This document shows, piece after piece, positions 1 through 6,865 of a DNA stretch of 47,151 nt. The DNA is taken from NCBI RefSeq assembly GCF_022775115.1, contig NZ_JALFLA010000063.1, forward strand, positions 1-47,151, read 5' to 3'. The notes under the pieces were generated by a model that saw nothing but the letters and a program-made list of their open reading frames with translations, did no database searches and had not been told where the DNA came from. Numbering within the stretch: the stretch's first letter is position 1; each line of letters starts with the position of its first letter. A program made the position numbers and the translations under genes. The DNA comes from Agathobaculum sp. Its GTDB lineage: Bacteria > Bacillota > Clostridia > Oscillospirales > Butyricicoccaceae.

Positions 1-117
1 CAGTCGGTTAAAATCTACCGCCGCATCTATTTTTCTCAGCAGATGGTCTTGGGGGACCAAGCTCTCTGTGTCTACCATTTCTACAATTCCACGATCCAGT
101 TTTCCACGCTCCAGCAT
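1..117 (-). mobile_element. IS1182-family transposase, N-terminal 39 codons (runs off the left edge)
   Basis: Read on the minus strand from the ATG at 117, the frame is open to the window edge. It gives a 39-residue stretch beginning MLERGKLDRG and containing LVPQDHLLRKIDAAVDF. That is the characteristic start of IS1182-family (DDE) transposases, in which a 'dqLVPxdHLlRkId' segment precedes the catalytic core. An in-frame TGA two codons upstream supports this start; the ribosome site is weak. The catalytic part and the far terminal repeat lie outside the window. The near end of the element should lie between about 130 and 200, but its terminal repeat cannot be proved from one end. Family call is from remembered sequence pattern. 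Confidence 0.75.
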
Positions 118-192
118 CTTTCATCACCCATACTCATTTTACCATATGCATAGGAAAAAGCCCAGCCGTAGCCGGACTTTTTCGACAGGCTG

Positions 193-223
193 AAGCGCGT
201 ACCGGGGCGGTACGCGCTTTTTT
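193..223 (+). terminator. Intrinsic terminator
   Basis: An 11-bp perfect stem (193-203 with 209-219, five-base loop) is followed by a T run at 218-223. It points rightward, so it ends transcription entering from the left or insulates the IS end from the promoter at 261. Confidence 0.7.
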
Positions 224-260
224 GCTGAACTTACTGTGACTTTCTTGTACATATCGTGCA

Positions 261-295
261 TTGACATCTGTCAAAAAATGTATTATAAAATACAT
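261..295 (+). promoter_or_regulatory. Strong sigma-A promoter with two overlapping inverted repeats
   Basis: TTGACA (261-266), a 17-base spacer and TATAAA (284-289) drive the gene at 355. The -35 is embedded in TGACATCTGTCA (262-273, 5-bp arms) and the -10 in a 7-bp inverted repeat (278-284 with 289-295). Two dyads placed on the core elements suggest repressor operators; no regulator is identified. Confidence 0.75.
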
Positions 296-354
296 AATCT
301 GGTGCACGATTTGTGATGTGAGTAAATTAACAGATGATGAAGGAGGAAACAAAG

Positions 355-993
355 ATGAAAAAACTATTAGCGCCTTTGTTTGCTTACTGCTTGATTCCAC
401 CTGCAATAGCATTATCCCCCTCGGATATGCCTAAAGATTTGCTTACTTTAGAACAATATCAGCAAATGCTCAATGAATCTTTCCCTGATGAGGATGGTGT
501 AACAGTAGAAATTTGTCAAATGGGTGAAGTTTCTTATTCAGATGCCCTCCATACAATCCAAGAGTTGAAGAAGGCGGAAGATGGTTTTCAAGTAATTGTA
601 TCGCCGATGAACTCCCGGGTTGCAGTGCCATATGTCATGCCAAGAACATATTATTTTATCAATACCGTTTCTGTTGTTTGCAATAAAGGTCCATTCGTCA
701 TTATTCCGGCTCAGGCTGATTTTGAGGTGTTCATTAGCGGCACTGTCGATTTGCAAAATGAGACTGTGATCAATGTCAGCACTTTTTCTGTTTTGCAAAC
801 TTATAGCGCTAATTTAGAAAAGTGTACGTTTGATAAGAGTTACCAACTAAATTATCCATATGTTGGTGATGTGCTCTATCGTATTAGCGGAACTGCAACC
901 TTTGCATACACAGAGCCTAACGGAACAGTTCTTCGCTATAATTATCCGATTACTATAATGGAGAATTTTACAGCGAGCAAGTTCATTGGGTGA
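355..993 (+). CDS. Secreted protein of unknown function
   Basis: A 212-residue protein with a short N-terminal signal-like stretch (MKKLLAPLFAYCLIPPAIA, likely cleavage near AIALS). The mature part is rich in beta-forming residues and contains four cysteines. The start at 355 is chosen because AGGAGGA (341-347) sits seven bases upstream; an in-frame ATG at 334 lies before that site. The gene is much more AT-rich than the chromosome to its right and has its own strong promoter with possible operators. It lies next to an IS1182 transposase, consistent with an acquired gene. I do not recognise the family. Residues such as TYYFINTVSVVCNKGPFVIIPAQ show no motif I can name. Confidence 0.7.
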   Translation: MKKLLAPLFAYCLIPPAIALSPSDMPKDLLTLEQYQQMLNESFPDEDGVTVEICQMGEVSYSDALHTIQELKKAEDGFQVIVSPMNSRVAVPYVMPRTYYFINTVSVVCNKGPFVIIPAQADFEVFISGTVDLQNETVINVSTFSVLQTYSANLEKCTFDKSYQLNYPYVGDVLYRISGTATFAYTEPNGTVLRYNYPITIMENFTASKFIG

Positions 994-1249
994 GGTTAAT
1001 ATAGGTATGGTTTATTTCTCAATAGTTTTTAATTATGCTACTCAAATTACTCAATTTATCTGCTATGTTATGCTTATATTAGCCTGCAATAAGTATTTGA
1101 AGAGCAGATAGTGAGCATTTTTTCAGTTATAGCGCGACTTGAATCAATCATAAAAAGGGTGTTTTCTACTTCTTCCTTTAGACATGAAATAAGTGCATAA
1201 TAAAAGCACAAATGTATTGCGTGGTGTATTGCATATGAGGAAGTTTAAA
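994..1249. other. AT-rich intergenic stretch
   Basis: About 255 bases with no convincing gene. A possible promoter-like AT-rich segment lies around 1180-1205. A GTGC/GCAC dyad at about 1192-1208 and a direct repeat of TGTATTGC just before the ribbon-helix-helix gene could be an autoregulatory site; this is weak. Confidence 0.3.
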
Positions 1250-1411
1250 ATGCCCAGAGTGCCGCAAAGCACAACCAAGTCGATTCGCTTTCCCAACGAC
1301 GTAATCGAGCGGGTGGAAAAGGCCATCGTGGGCAGGGACTGCACCTTTACGGCGTTCGTCGTCGAAGCGGTGCGCGTCGCGTTGGACAATCTGGACGAGG
1401 AAGACGGCTGA
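1250..1411 (+). CDS. Small ribbon-helix-helix (Arc/CopG-like) protein
   Basis: A 53-residue protein, MPRVPQSTTKSIRFPNDVIE followed by a helix-rich C-terminus ending DNLDEEDG. The core TKSIRFP (beta strand) and two following helices with CTFTAFVVEAVRVAL match small Arc/CopG-type ribbon-helix-helix DNA-binding proteins. The start at 1250 is preferred over upstream in-frame ATGs at 1193 and 1235 because GAGGAAG (1237-1243) is correctly spaced only for 1250. It stands alone with its own terminator overlapping the stop codon. No toxin partner is adjacent, so an antitoxin role is not supported. Target unknown. Confidence 0.75.
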   Translation: MPRVPQSTTKSIRFPNDVIERVEKAIVGRDCTFTAFVVEAVRVALDNLDEEDG

Positions 1412-1435
1412 GACGGGTGCTCAGCCGTCTTTTTT
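1403..1435 (+). terminator. Intrinsic terminator overlapping the stop codon
   Basis: A perfect 10-bp stem (1403-1412 with 1420-1429) with a 7-base loop and a run of six T (1430-1435). The left arm contains the last codons and stop of the ribbon-helix-helix gene. Confidence 0.9.
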
Positions 1436-1465
1436 GCGCGCTGCCCGGAGATGACAAACCAACAC

Positions 1466-1511
1466 ACAAAAATTTTTGTTTTTCGCAGAACAATTTTCCT
1501 GTCTGTCCCGT
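1466..1511 (+). promoter_or_regulatory. Candidate promoter region of the ECF sigma gene
   Basis: A 14-base perfect palindrome (1466-1479) precedes GAAC (1488-1491), 16 bases, then CCGT (1508-1511). That resembles the bipartite GAAC/CGT layout of ECF sigma promoters and would fit autoregulation. Match quality is modest and there is no second site to compare. Confidence 0.3.
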
Positions 1512-1539
1512 GTTGTTTGCAGAAAGGAGGATATGGGCT

Positions 1540-2079
1540 ATGCAAAATATACTGCGTTCCGACGCATTCCTCTGCCAAGCCATGGAGACGCACGGCGACG
1601 CCGTTTACCGGCTGGCGCTGTGCCGTCTGGGTAGCCGTGCGGATGCGGAGGACGTATATCAGGAGGTGTTTCTCCGCCTGCTGCGCGACACGACCGATTT
1701 TCGGGACGGCGAGCACCTCAAGGCGTGGCTGCTGCGCGTTACGCTCAGCCGGTGCGGCGACCTGCGCCGCGCCGCGTGGTTCCGACGCACTGCGCCGCTG
1801 GAAGCCGCGCCCGACGCGCCCGCCCCGGAGCAGGACGACCACGGCGACCTGTGGCAGGCGCTGCGCAGCCTGCCGGACGCGCTGCGCACGGCGGTCTGGC
1901 TGCATTATGTGGAGGGCTACGCCACCGAGGAGATCGCCGCGCTGACCGGCAGCCGGCCGGCAACGGTGCGCACCCGGCTGCACCGCGCACGCAAACAACT
2001 AAGATGCATGTTGGAGGGAGAAGACGATGAAGAACATCAACGAACTGAAGTGCTTGCACGATATTCAAGCACCCGATGA
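1540..2079 (+). CDS. RNA polymerase ECF-type sigma factor
   Basis: A 179-residue sigma-70 family protein. Region 2 spans roughly residues 10-75 (YRLALCRLGSRADAEDVYQEVFLRLL, the -10 recognition and core-binding helices). Region 4 spans about 110-155 (SLPDALRTAVWLHYVEGYATEEIA then a TVRTRLHRARKQL recognition helix). AAAGGAGG (1523-1530) sits nine bases before the ATG at 1540. The 3' end overlaps the next gene by 53 bases, so the last 17 codons are read in two frames; this indicates tight co-translation with a partner. By position the partner is probably its anti-sigma factor. Stimulus and regulon are not visible here. Confidence 0.9.
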   Translation: MQNILRSDAFLCQAMETHGDAVYRLALCRLGSRADAEDVYQEVFLRLLRDTTDFRDGEHLKAWLLRVTLSRCGDLRRAAWFRRTAPLEAAPDAPAPEQDDHGDLWQALRSLPDALRTAVWLHYVEGYATEEIAALTGSRPATVRTRLHRARKQLRCMLEGEDDEEHQRTEVLARYSSTR

Positions 2080-2971
2080 GCTGAAGCAAAGCACCCTTGC
2101 CGCCGTGCGCTCTCTCCGCCGGGCGCAGCAGCAGGATACGCCGCAGCATCTTGCGCCTGCGCCGCGCAACCGCTTCGGCATGGCCAAGCGGCTGCTGGCT
2201 GGAGCCTGTGCCTTTGGCGTGATACTGGGCGGCGCGGCCGTATGGCGCACACGCGGCGGCGAGCAGCCCACGGGCGATGTGGTGGCGAGCGCCATCGCGC
2301 ATTCCTTCGGCTTTGTGGCCTATGCCGCCGACACGGGTGAGTTGATCGAGCCGCGAGATAGCCGTATTGTGTTCGAAAATGGTGCGGGCGTGGACGACCC
2401 TGAAAAGGGCTTTTACTCAGGCTGTCTGTTCCGGGTGACGGGTGAGAATATCCAGTCGGTCAGCGCGTCGATGAGTAAGGGCGCGCTGTACCGCACGAAG
2501 ACGATCAAGGGGCAGGGCGACGAATGGGTCGACGCCATCCACCAGCGCACCGCCCCGGAGATCAATGGAGCCGATCAGGTTATGGTCTCCGGCCTCGAGG
2601 ACGATGAGGGCAATATGCAGATGTTCGCTGACCTTGCATGGACGCTGGAAAACGGCTTTACGGACACATATGACCCGGACGTGAGCTATGGCTTCTGGGT
2701 AGCGCCGGGCGTAGGTGAGCTGGGCGCGGATGCCGACTTGCGCGAGGCGTGGCATCATAAGGTGGATATGTTCAACGGCGCGATGCTGACCGTGACCGTC
2801 ACCTTTATCGACGGTGTGCAGCAGACCAAAACGCTCACGCTGCACACCGGCAAGCTGGCGGTCGAATACCCCGATGACGGCAGCGGCCCGGTCTACACCG
2901 GCGAGGTGCTGACCGACGCGCAGGCCGCCGAGCGGGGCTACCTGTACGGCGTTTACGCGGAAATCGGATAA
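2027..2971 (+). CDS. Membrane-anchored protein, probable anti-sigma partner of the ECF factor
   Basis: A 314-residue protein. Residues 1-50 are a short cytoplasmic N-terminus (MKNINELKCLHDIQAPDELK). One membrane helix follows at about 53-72 (RLLAGACAFGVILGGAAVW). The rest, about 240 residues, is predicted to face outward and ends with a beta-rich region. This one-helix layout and the 53-base overlap with the sigma gene are typical of anti-sigma/sensor partners of ECF factors in Firmicutes, often annotated DUF4179-like. No zinc-binding HxxxCxxC motif is present, so it is not a ZAS-type anti-sigma. GGAGGGAG at 2013-2020 lies seven bases before the ATG. The role is inferred from context. Confidence 0.7.
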   Translation: MKNINELKCLHDIQAPDELKQSTLAAVRSLRRAQQQDTPQHLAPAPRNRFGMAKRLLAGACAFGVILGGAAVWRTRGGEQPTGDVVASAIAHSFGFVAYAADTGELIEPRDSRIVFENGAGVDDPEKGFYSGCLFRVTGENIQSVSASMSKGALYRTKTIKGQGDEWVDAIHQRTAPEINGADQVMVSGLEDDEGNMQMFADLAWTLENGFTDTYDPDVSYGFWVAPGVGELGADADLREAWHHKVDMFNGAMLTVTVTFIDGVQQTKTLTLHTGKLAVEYPDDGSGPVYTGEVLTDAQAAERGYLYGVYAEIG

Positions 2972-2985
2972 GGATACGTTTTTTT

Positions 2986-3018
2986 CTCCCCTGCGCGGCG
3001 GCGCGGGGGAGATTTTTT
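2986..3018 (+). terminator. Intrinsic terminator after the sigma/anti-sigma pair
   Basis: An 11-bp GC-rich stem beginning CTCCCC (2986) and ending GGGGAG (about 3011), with one wobble pair, is followed by a T run at 3013-3018. Confidence 0.8.
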
Positions 3019-3039
3019 GTGAAAAAGCGCGCAAAATGC

Positions 3040-3068
3040 TTGAAAAAAATGCGCGCGTCGCATAGAAT
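3040..3068 (+). promoter_or_regulatory. Sigma-A promoter for trmL
   Basis: TTGAAA (3040-3045), a 17-base spacer and TAGAAT (3063-3068), ending 32 bases before the trmL start. Confidence 0.7.
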
Positions 3069-3100
3069 AGAGATGTACTACTGAAAAATGAGGGTGGAAT

Positions 3101-3586
3101 ATGCTGCATATCGTTCTCGTCGAGCCTGAGATACCGCAGAACACGGGCAACATTGCCCGCACCTGCGCGGCCACCGGCTGCGTGCTGCATCTGGTCGAGC
3201 CGCTGGGCTTCCAGCTTGACGACAGGCGCATGAAGCGGGCGGGGCTGGACTATTGGCATCTGCTCGACGTGCGGATGTATCCCGGTCTGGATGCGTTTTT
3301 TGCCCAAAATCCGGGCGCGCGCTGCTTTTACGCCACCACCAAGGCGCCGCGCGCTTATCATGAGGCTACGTACCGCGACGGCGATTATCTGGTGTTCGGC
3401 AAGGAGACGCGCGGCCTGCCCGAAGAGCTGCTGGCCGCGCACCCGGAGCGCTGCGTCCGCATCCCGATGCGCGAGGGCGCGCGGAGCCTGAACCTGTCAA
3501 ACTCCGTTGCGGTCATCGCGTTTGAGGCGCTGCGGCAGACCGGATTTGAAAACTTAAAGCGCGCGGGCGCGTTCCCGCGGGCATGA
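3101..3586 (+). CDS. trmL: tRNA (cytidine(34)-2'-O)-methyltransferase
   Basis: A 161-residue single-domain SPOUT methyltransferase, normal length for TrmL/YibK. It methylates the ribose of the wobble cytidine or cmnm5-uridine of tRNA-Leu, using S-adenosylmethionine. Visible family motifs are PEIPQNTGNIARTC near the N-terminus, FGKETRGLPEELL in the middle and RSLNLSNSVAVIAFEALRQ at the C-terminus; the last two form the trefoil-knot cofactor site. The start has a GAGGGTGG site upstream and a good promoter at 3040. The stop lies just upstream of the DegV start, so the two are probably co-transcribed. Confidence 0.93.
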   Translation: MLHIVLVEPEIPQNTGNIARTCAATGCVLHLVEPLGFQLDDRRMKRAGLDYWHLLDVRMYPGLDAFFAQNPGARCFYATTKAPRAYHEATYRDGDYLVFGKETRGLPEELLAAHPERCVRIPMREGARSLNLSNSVAVIAFEALRQTGFENLKRAGAFPRA

Positions 3587-3600
3587 AGGAGAAGTACCAC

Positions 3601-4476
3601 ATGGAAAAGATACATATCCTGACCGATTCGGCCGCCGACATCCCTGAGGAGCAGGTCGAGGCGCACGGCATCGAGATCGTGCCTATCACAGTGACGCATG
3701 AGGGGCGCACCCTGCGGGAATATTACGATATAACGCCTGCGGAATACTGGAAGCTGCTGGAGGAGAGCGCCACCGTGCCGACTACCTCGATGGTCACGCC
3801 CGCACAGTTTCTGGACGCTTACCGCCGCGCGCACGAGCGTGGCTGCACCCATCTGCTTGCCGTGCTCATCAACGCCGCAGGCTCGGGCACCTATCAGGCC
3901 GCCTGTCTGGCGCGCACCATGTTCCGCGAGGAATATGGCGAGGGAATGCGCATCGAGCTGGTCGACTCGGCAACCTATACCTATATCTACGGCCACATCG
4001 TCGTGCTGGCCGCCAGGATGCGTGATATGGGCGACAGCTTTGACGCTATCCTCGGCGTGGTCAAGAGCCGCCTCAGCCGGGTCGAGTGTTACCTCGGTGT
4101 GTACAACCTCAGGCACCTGAAAAAGTCCGGGCGCATCTCGGGCGGCGCGGCCTTTGTCGGCGAGGCGCTCGGCCTTAAGCCGATCAGCCATGTGTACAAC
4201 GGCGCGGTGACTGTGTGCGACAAGGTGCGTGGGGAAAAGGCGCTCGTCGCCGGGCTGATCAAAAAGGTATCCGCGCGCGTGGTGCAGCCGGAAAAGCAGA
4301 CCGCGCTGCTGCTGTACGGCAGCGTGCCCGCCGCGCGGATCGACGAGATGGAAAAGCGCCTGCGCACAGAAATCGGCTTCGGCGCGGTCACGCGCTGCCC
4401 GATCGGCCCGTCGGTCATCACCAATACCGGCCCGCAGGCGCTGGCCGTCGCGTTTTACGGCGCGCCGCGCGCCTGA
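3601..4476 (+). CDS. DegV family fatty-acid-binding protein
   Basis: A 291-residue protein, normal for the family. DegV/FakB-type proteins bind a fatty acid, and the FakB members present it to the kinase FakA. Family features: the N-terminal strand IHILTDSAADIPEE; VPTTSMVTPAQF (the usual TSqPs segment that contacts the carboxylate); an NAAGSGTYQAA loop; and GRISGGAAFVGEALGLKPI in the C-terminal domain. The start at 3601 is chosen over 3583 because AAGGAG (3586-3591) lies nine bases upstream. The ligand and a partner FakA cannot be judged; no DAK-type kinase is nearby. Confidence 0.9.
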   Translation: MEKIHILTDSAADIPEEQVEAHGIEIVPITVTHEGRTLREYYDITPAEYWKLLEESATVPTTSMVTPAQFLDAYRRAHERGCTHLLAVLINAAGSGTYQAACLARTMFREEYGEGMRIELVDSATYTYIYGHIVVLAARMRDMGDSFDAILGVVKSRLSRVECYLGVYNLRHLKKSGRISGGAAFVGEALGLKPISHVYNGAVTVCDKVRGEKALVAGLIKKVSARVVQPEKQTALLLYGSVPAARIDEMEKRLRTEIGFGAVTRCPIGPSVITNTGPQALAVAFYGAPRA

Positions 4477-4510
4477 GAGAAATTGGGCATGTTGTTTAAT
4501 ATTTCACAAG

Positions 4511-4605
4511 TATTTGCCCGAAAACGCAAATATTCTCTAAAAGACAGCAATATGCGAAGGTTTTTTGCAAATTTGCTTGCTAACTGGGGGAAAAACGAGT
4601 ATAAT
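4511..4605 (+). promoter_or_regulatory. pgk promoter with upstream inverted repeats
   Basis: The core promoter is TTGCTA (4577-4582), 17 bases, TATAAT (4600-4605). A perfect 10-base palindrome GCAAATTTGC (4567-4576) abuts the -35. Farther up is a 7-bp inverted repeat TATTTGC/GCAAATA (4511-4517 and 4526-4532, 8-base spacer). The shared GCAAAT half-site hints at one DNA-binding regulator of the glycolytic block. It leaves an 85-base leader before pgk. Confidence 0.7.
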
Positions 4606-4690
4606 TCTGTCTTGGAAGCGGAATTCTTCAAGTGGAAGGCCGTTCCCGCCGCCATCGTCCATCATTTATATCTTTAAGGAGAGGTATATT

Positions 4691-5881
4691 ATGCAATACA
4701 ACAAAAAGAGTGTCGAAGACATTGACGTAAACGGCAAGAAGGTCATCGTTCGCTGCGACTTCAACGTGCCGCAGGACGAGAGCGGCCGCATCACCGACGA
4801 TAAGCGCATCGTCGCTTCGCTCGAAACCATCAAGTATCTGCTCGGCCATAACGCGGCCGTTATCCTGTGCTCGCACCTGGGTCGTCCGAAGGGCGAGTTC
4901 AATATGAAGTATTCGCTCGCGCCGGTCGCCGAGCGTCTCAGCGAGCTGCTGGGCATCGACGTTAAGCTGGCAAAGGATGTTGTCGGCCCGGACGCGAAGA
5001 AGCTGGCCGCCGAGGTAAAGCCTGGCGAGGCCATCCTGCTGGAAAATGTCCGCTTTGAAAAGGGCGAGGAGAAGAACGACGCCGCGCTGGCCAAGGAAAT
5101 GGCCTCGCTTGCCGAGATCTACGTCAACGATGCATTCGGCACCGCGCACCGCGCGCACGCCTCGACCGCCGGCATCGCCGACTATCTGCCCGCCGTCTGC
5201 GGCTTCCTCATCAACAAGGAGATCTCGATCATGGGCAAGGCGCTGTCCGATCCGGCGCGCCCGTTCGTTGCCATCCTCGGCGGCGCGAAGGTCTCCGACA
5301 AGATCAACGTCATCAATAACCTGATCGACAAGTGCGATACCGTTATCATCGGCGGCGGCATGGCCTACACCTTCTCCAAGGCGCAGGGCGGCTCGATCGG
5401 CACCTCGCTGTGCGAGGAGGATAAGCTCGAGCTGGCGCTCGGTCTCTTCAAGAAGGCTGCGGACAAGGGCGTTAAGCTGCTGCTGCCCGTGGACACCGTC
5501 TGCGGCGACCACTTCGGCGCGGACGCCGAGCCGGTCGTATACGAGGCCGGCAAGCTGCCCGAGGGCATGATGGGTCTGGATATCGGCCCGAAGACCGTCG
5601 AGCTGTTCTCCGCGGCTGTGGCGGACGCGGGCACGGTCGTCTGGAACGGCCCGATGGGCGTGTTCGAGTTTGACGCCTTCGCGGTAGGCACCAAGGCGGT
5701 GGCCAAGGCGATCGCGGGCTCGAAGGCAGTTTCGATCATCGGCGGCGGCGACTCTGCCGCGGCGGTCGAGAAGCTCGGCTTTGCCGATAAGATGACCCAC
5801 ATCTCGACGGGCGGCGGCGCTTCGCTTGAGTTTTTGGAGGGTCTGGAGCTGCCGGGCATCGCCTGCCTGCAGGATAAGTAA
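4691..5881 (+). CDS. pgk: Phosphoglycerate kinase
   Basis: A 396-residue protein of normal length that transfers phosphate from 1,3-bisphosphoglycerate to ADP in glycolysis. Recognisable parts: [15 protein letters not shown] near the N-terminus (substrate loop), [35 protein letters not shown] at the hinge, and the C-terminal nucleotide site ending [16 protein letters not shown] and [15 protein letters not shown]. The ATG at 4691 has AAGGAGAGG (4676-4684) upstream; the in-frame ATG at 4565 precedes the promoter and is rejected. First gene of pgk-tpiA-gpmI-eno. gap and its regulator cggR, often next to pgk in Firmicutes, are absent here. Confidence 0.97.
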   Translation: MQYNKKSVEDIDVNGKKVIVRCDFNVPQDESGRITDDKRIVASLETIKYLLGHNAAVILCSHLGRPKGEFNMKYSLAPVAERLSELLGIDVKLAKDVVGPDAKKLAAEVKPGEAILLENVRFEKGEEKNDAALAKEMASLAEIYVNDAFGTAHRAHASTAGIADYLPAVCGFLINKEISIMGKALSDPARPFVAILGGAKVSDKINVINNLIDKCDTVIIGGGMAYTFSKAQGGSIGTSLCEEDKLELALGLFKKAADKGVKLLLPVDTVCGDHFGADAEPVVYEAGKLPEGMMGLDIGPKTVELFSAAVADAGTVVWNGPMGVFEFDAFAVGTKAVAKAIAGSKAVSIIGGGDSAAAVEKLGFADKMTHISTGGGASLEFLEGLELPGIACLQDK

Positions 5882-5896
5882 ACCGGCGCGTTTATA

Positions 5897-5917
5897 ACGG
5901 AGCGGTCTCCGCTCCGT
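5897..5917 (+). other. Intergenic hairpin between pgk and tpiA
   Basis: A perfect 9-bp stem (5897-5905 with 5909-5917) and 3-base loop, with no T run after it. It looks like an mRNA processing or 3'-stabilising hairpin rather than a terminator. Confidence 0.55.
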
Positions 5918-5980
5918 GGCATACTTAAACAGTTGGGACGGGCAGAGCCGTTCTGAATTTTGAAAGGGGCAAAACCAACA

Positions 5981-6751
5981 ATGAATCGCAGATACCGTAA
6001 GACCATCATCGCGGGTAACTGGAAGATGAATAAGACACCGGCTGAGGCCAAGGCGCTCATCGAGGAGATGAAGCCGCTGCTTTCCAAGACCAAATGGTGT
6101 GAGATGGTGCTTTGCGTACCGTTTACCGATATACAGGTCGCTGTCAAGGCGGCCAAGGGCTCGAAGATCGCCATCGGTGCGGAGAACATGCATTTTGAGA
6201 AGGCCGGCGCGTTCACCGGCGAGATCTCCGCCGATATGCTCAAGGAGCTGGGCGTCAAATATGTCATCATCGGCCATTCCGAGCGCCGCCAGTACTTCAA
6301 CGAGACCGACGAGTCCTGCAACAAGAAGGTACTCGCCGCGTTGGCCGGTGGCCTGCGTCCGATCCTGTGCGTGGGCGAGTCGCTGGCTGAGCGCGAGCAG
6401 GATGTGACCATGGAGGTTATCCGCAAGCAGCTCAAGATCGCCCTGCAGGGCGTCGCGGTGGAGGACGTGAAGAAGGTCGTCATCGCCTACGAGCCGATCT
6501 GGGCGATCGGCACGGGCAAAACCGCCACCGCCGAGCAGGCGGGTGAGGTCTGCGGTGCGATCCGCGATTGCCTGCGCGAGAAGTACGGCGCGCGCGCCGC
6601 ACGCGGCATCACCGTCCAGTACGGCGGCTCGATGAACGCCCAGAACGCCGCCGAGCTGCTCGCGCAGCCCGACGTGGACGGCGGCCTGATCGGCGGCGCC
6701 TCGCTCAAGAGCGCCGACTTCGCGGCCATTGTCGAAGCCGCCAACCAATAA
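5981..6751 (+). CDS. tpiA: Triosephosphate isomerase
   Basis: A 256-residue TIM-barrel enzyme interconverting dihydroxyacetone phosphate and glyceraldehyde 3-phosphate. Catalytic residues are visible: Asn13 and Lys15 in AGNWKMNK, His99 in IIGHSERR, Glu171 in [12 protein letters not shown] (start of the mobile loop), and the phosphate-gripping [10 protein letters not shown] near the C-terminus. GAAAGGGG (5962-5969) supports the ATG at 5981 rather than the in-frame codon at 5960. It follows pgk by 99 bases containing a hairpin, so it is probably on the same transcript. Confidence 0.97.
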   Translation: MNRRYRKTIIAGNWKMNKTPAEAKALIEEMKPLLSKTKWCEMVLCVPFTDIQVAVKAAKGSKIAIGAENMHFEKAGAFTGEISADMLKELGVKYVIIGHSERRQYFNETDESCNKKVLAALAGGLRPILCVGESLAEREQDVTMEVIRKQLKIALQGVAVEDVKKVVIAYEPIWAIGTGKTATAEQAGEVCGAIRDCLREKYGARAARGITVQYGGSMNAQNAAELLAQPDVDGGLIGGASLKSADFAAIVEAANQ

Positions 6752-6801
6752 GAAAATACTGCGGTAAGAGAGCACCCGTGCTTGCGCACCGCGCTGCGGG
6801 A

Positions 6802-6829
6802 GGGGACACCGGGTAGCTGCGTTGTCCCC
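6802..6829 (+). other. Intergenic hairpin between tpiA and gpmI
   Basis: A 7-bp stem GGGGACA (6802-6808) with TGTCCCC (6823-6829), followed by only TTT. It is a weak terminator or processing site; the 114-base gap otherwise holds only the gpmI ribosome site. Confidence 0.4.
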
Positions 6830-6865
6830 TTTCGCCCGCTTTGTAAAGGAGTTGTTTGAATTTCA

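Noticed and set aside
1250..1411. Antitoxin of a toxin-antitoxin pair
   Set aside because: The ribbon-helix-helix gene has its own terminator, and the next gene is a sigma factor with separate signals; no toxin gene is adjacent.
4628..6775. Long minus-strand open frame (715 codons) across pgk and tpiA
   Set aside because: It is antisense to two certain genes. GC-rich codons suppress stops on the opposite strand, and its translation is Arg/Leu/Asp-biased with no family signature.
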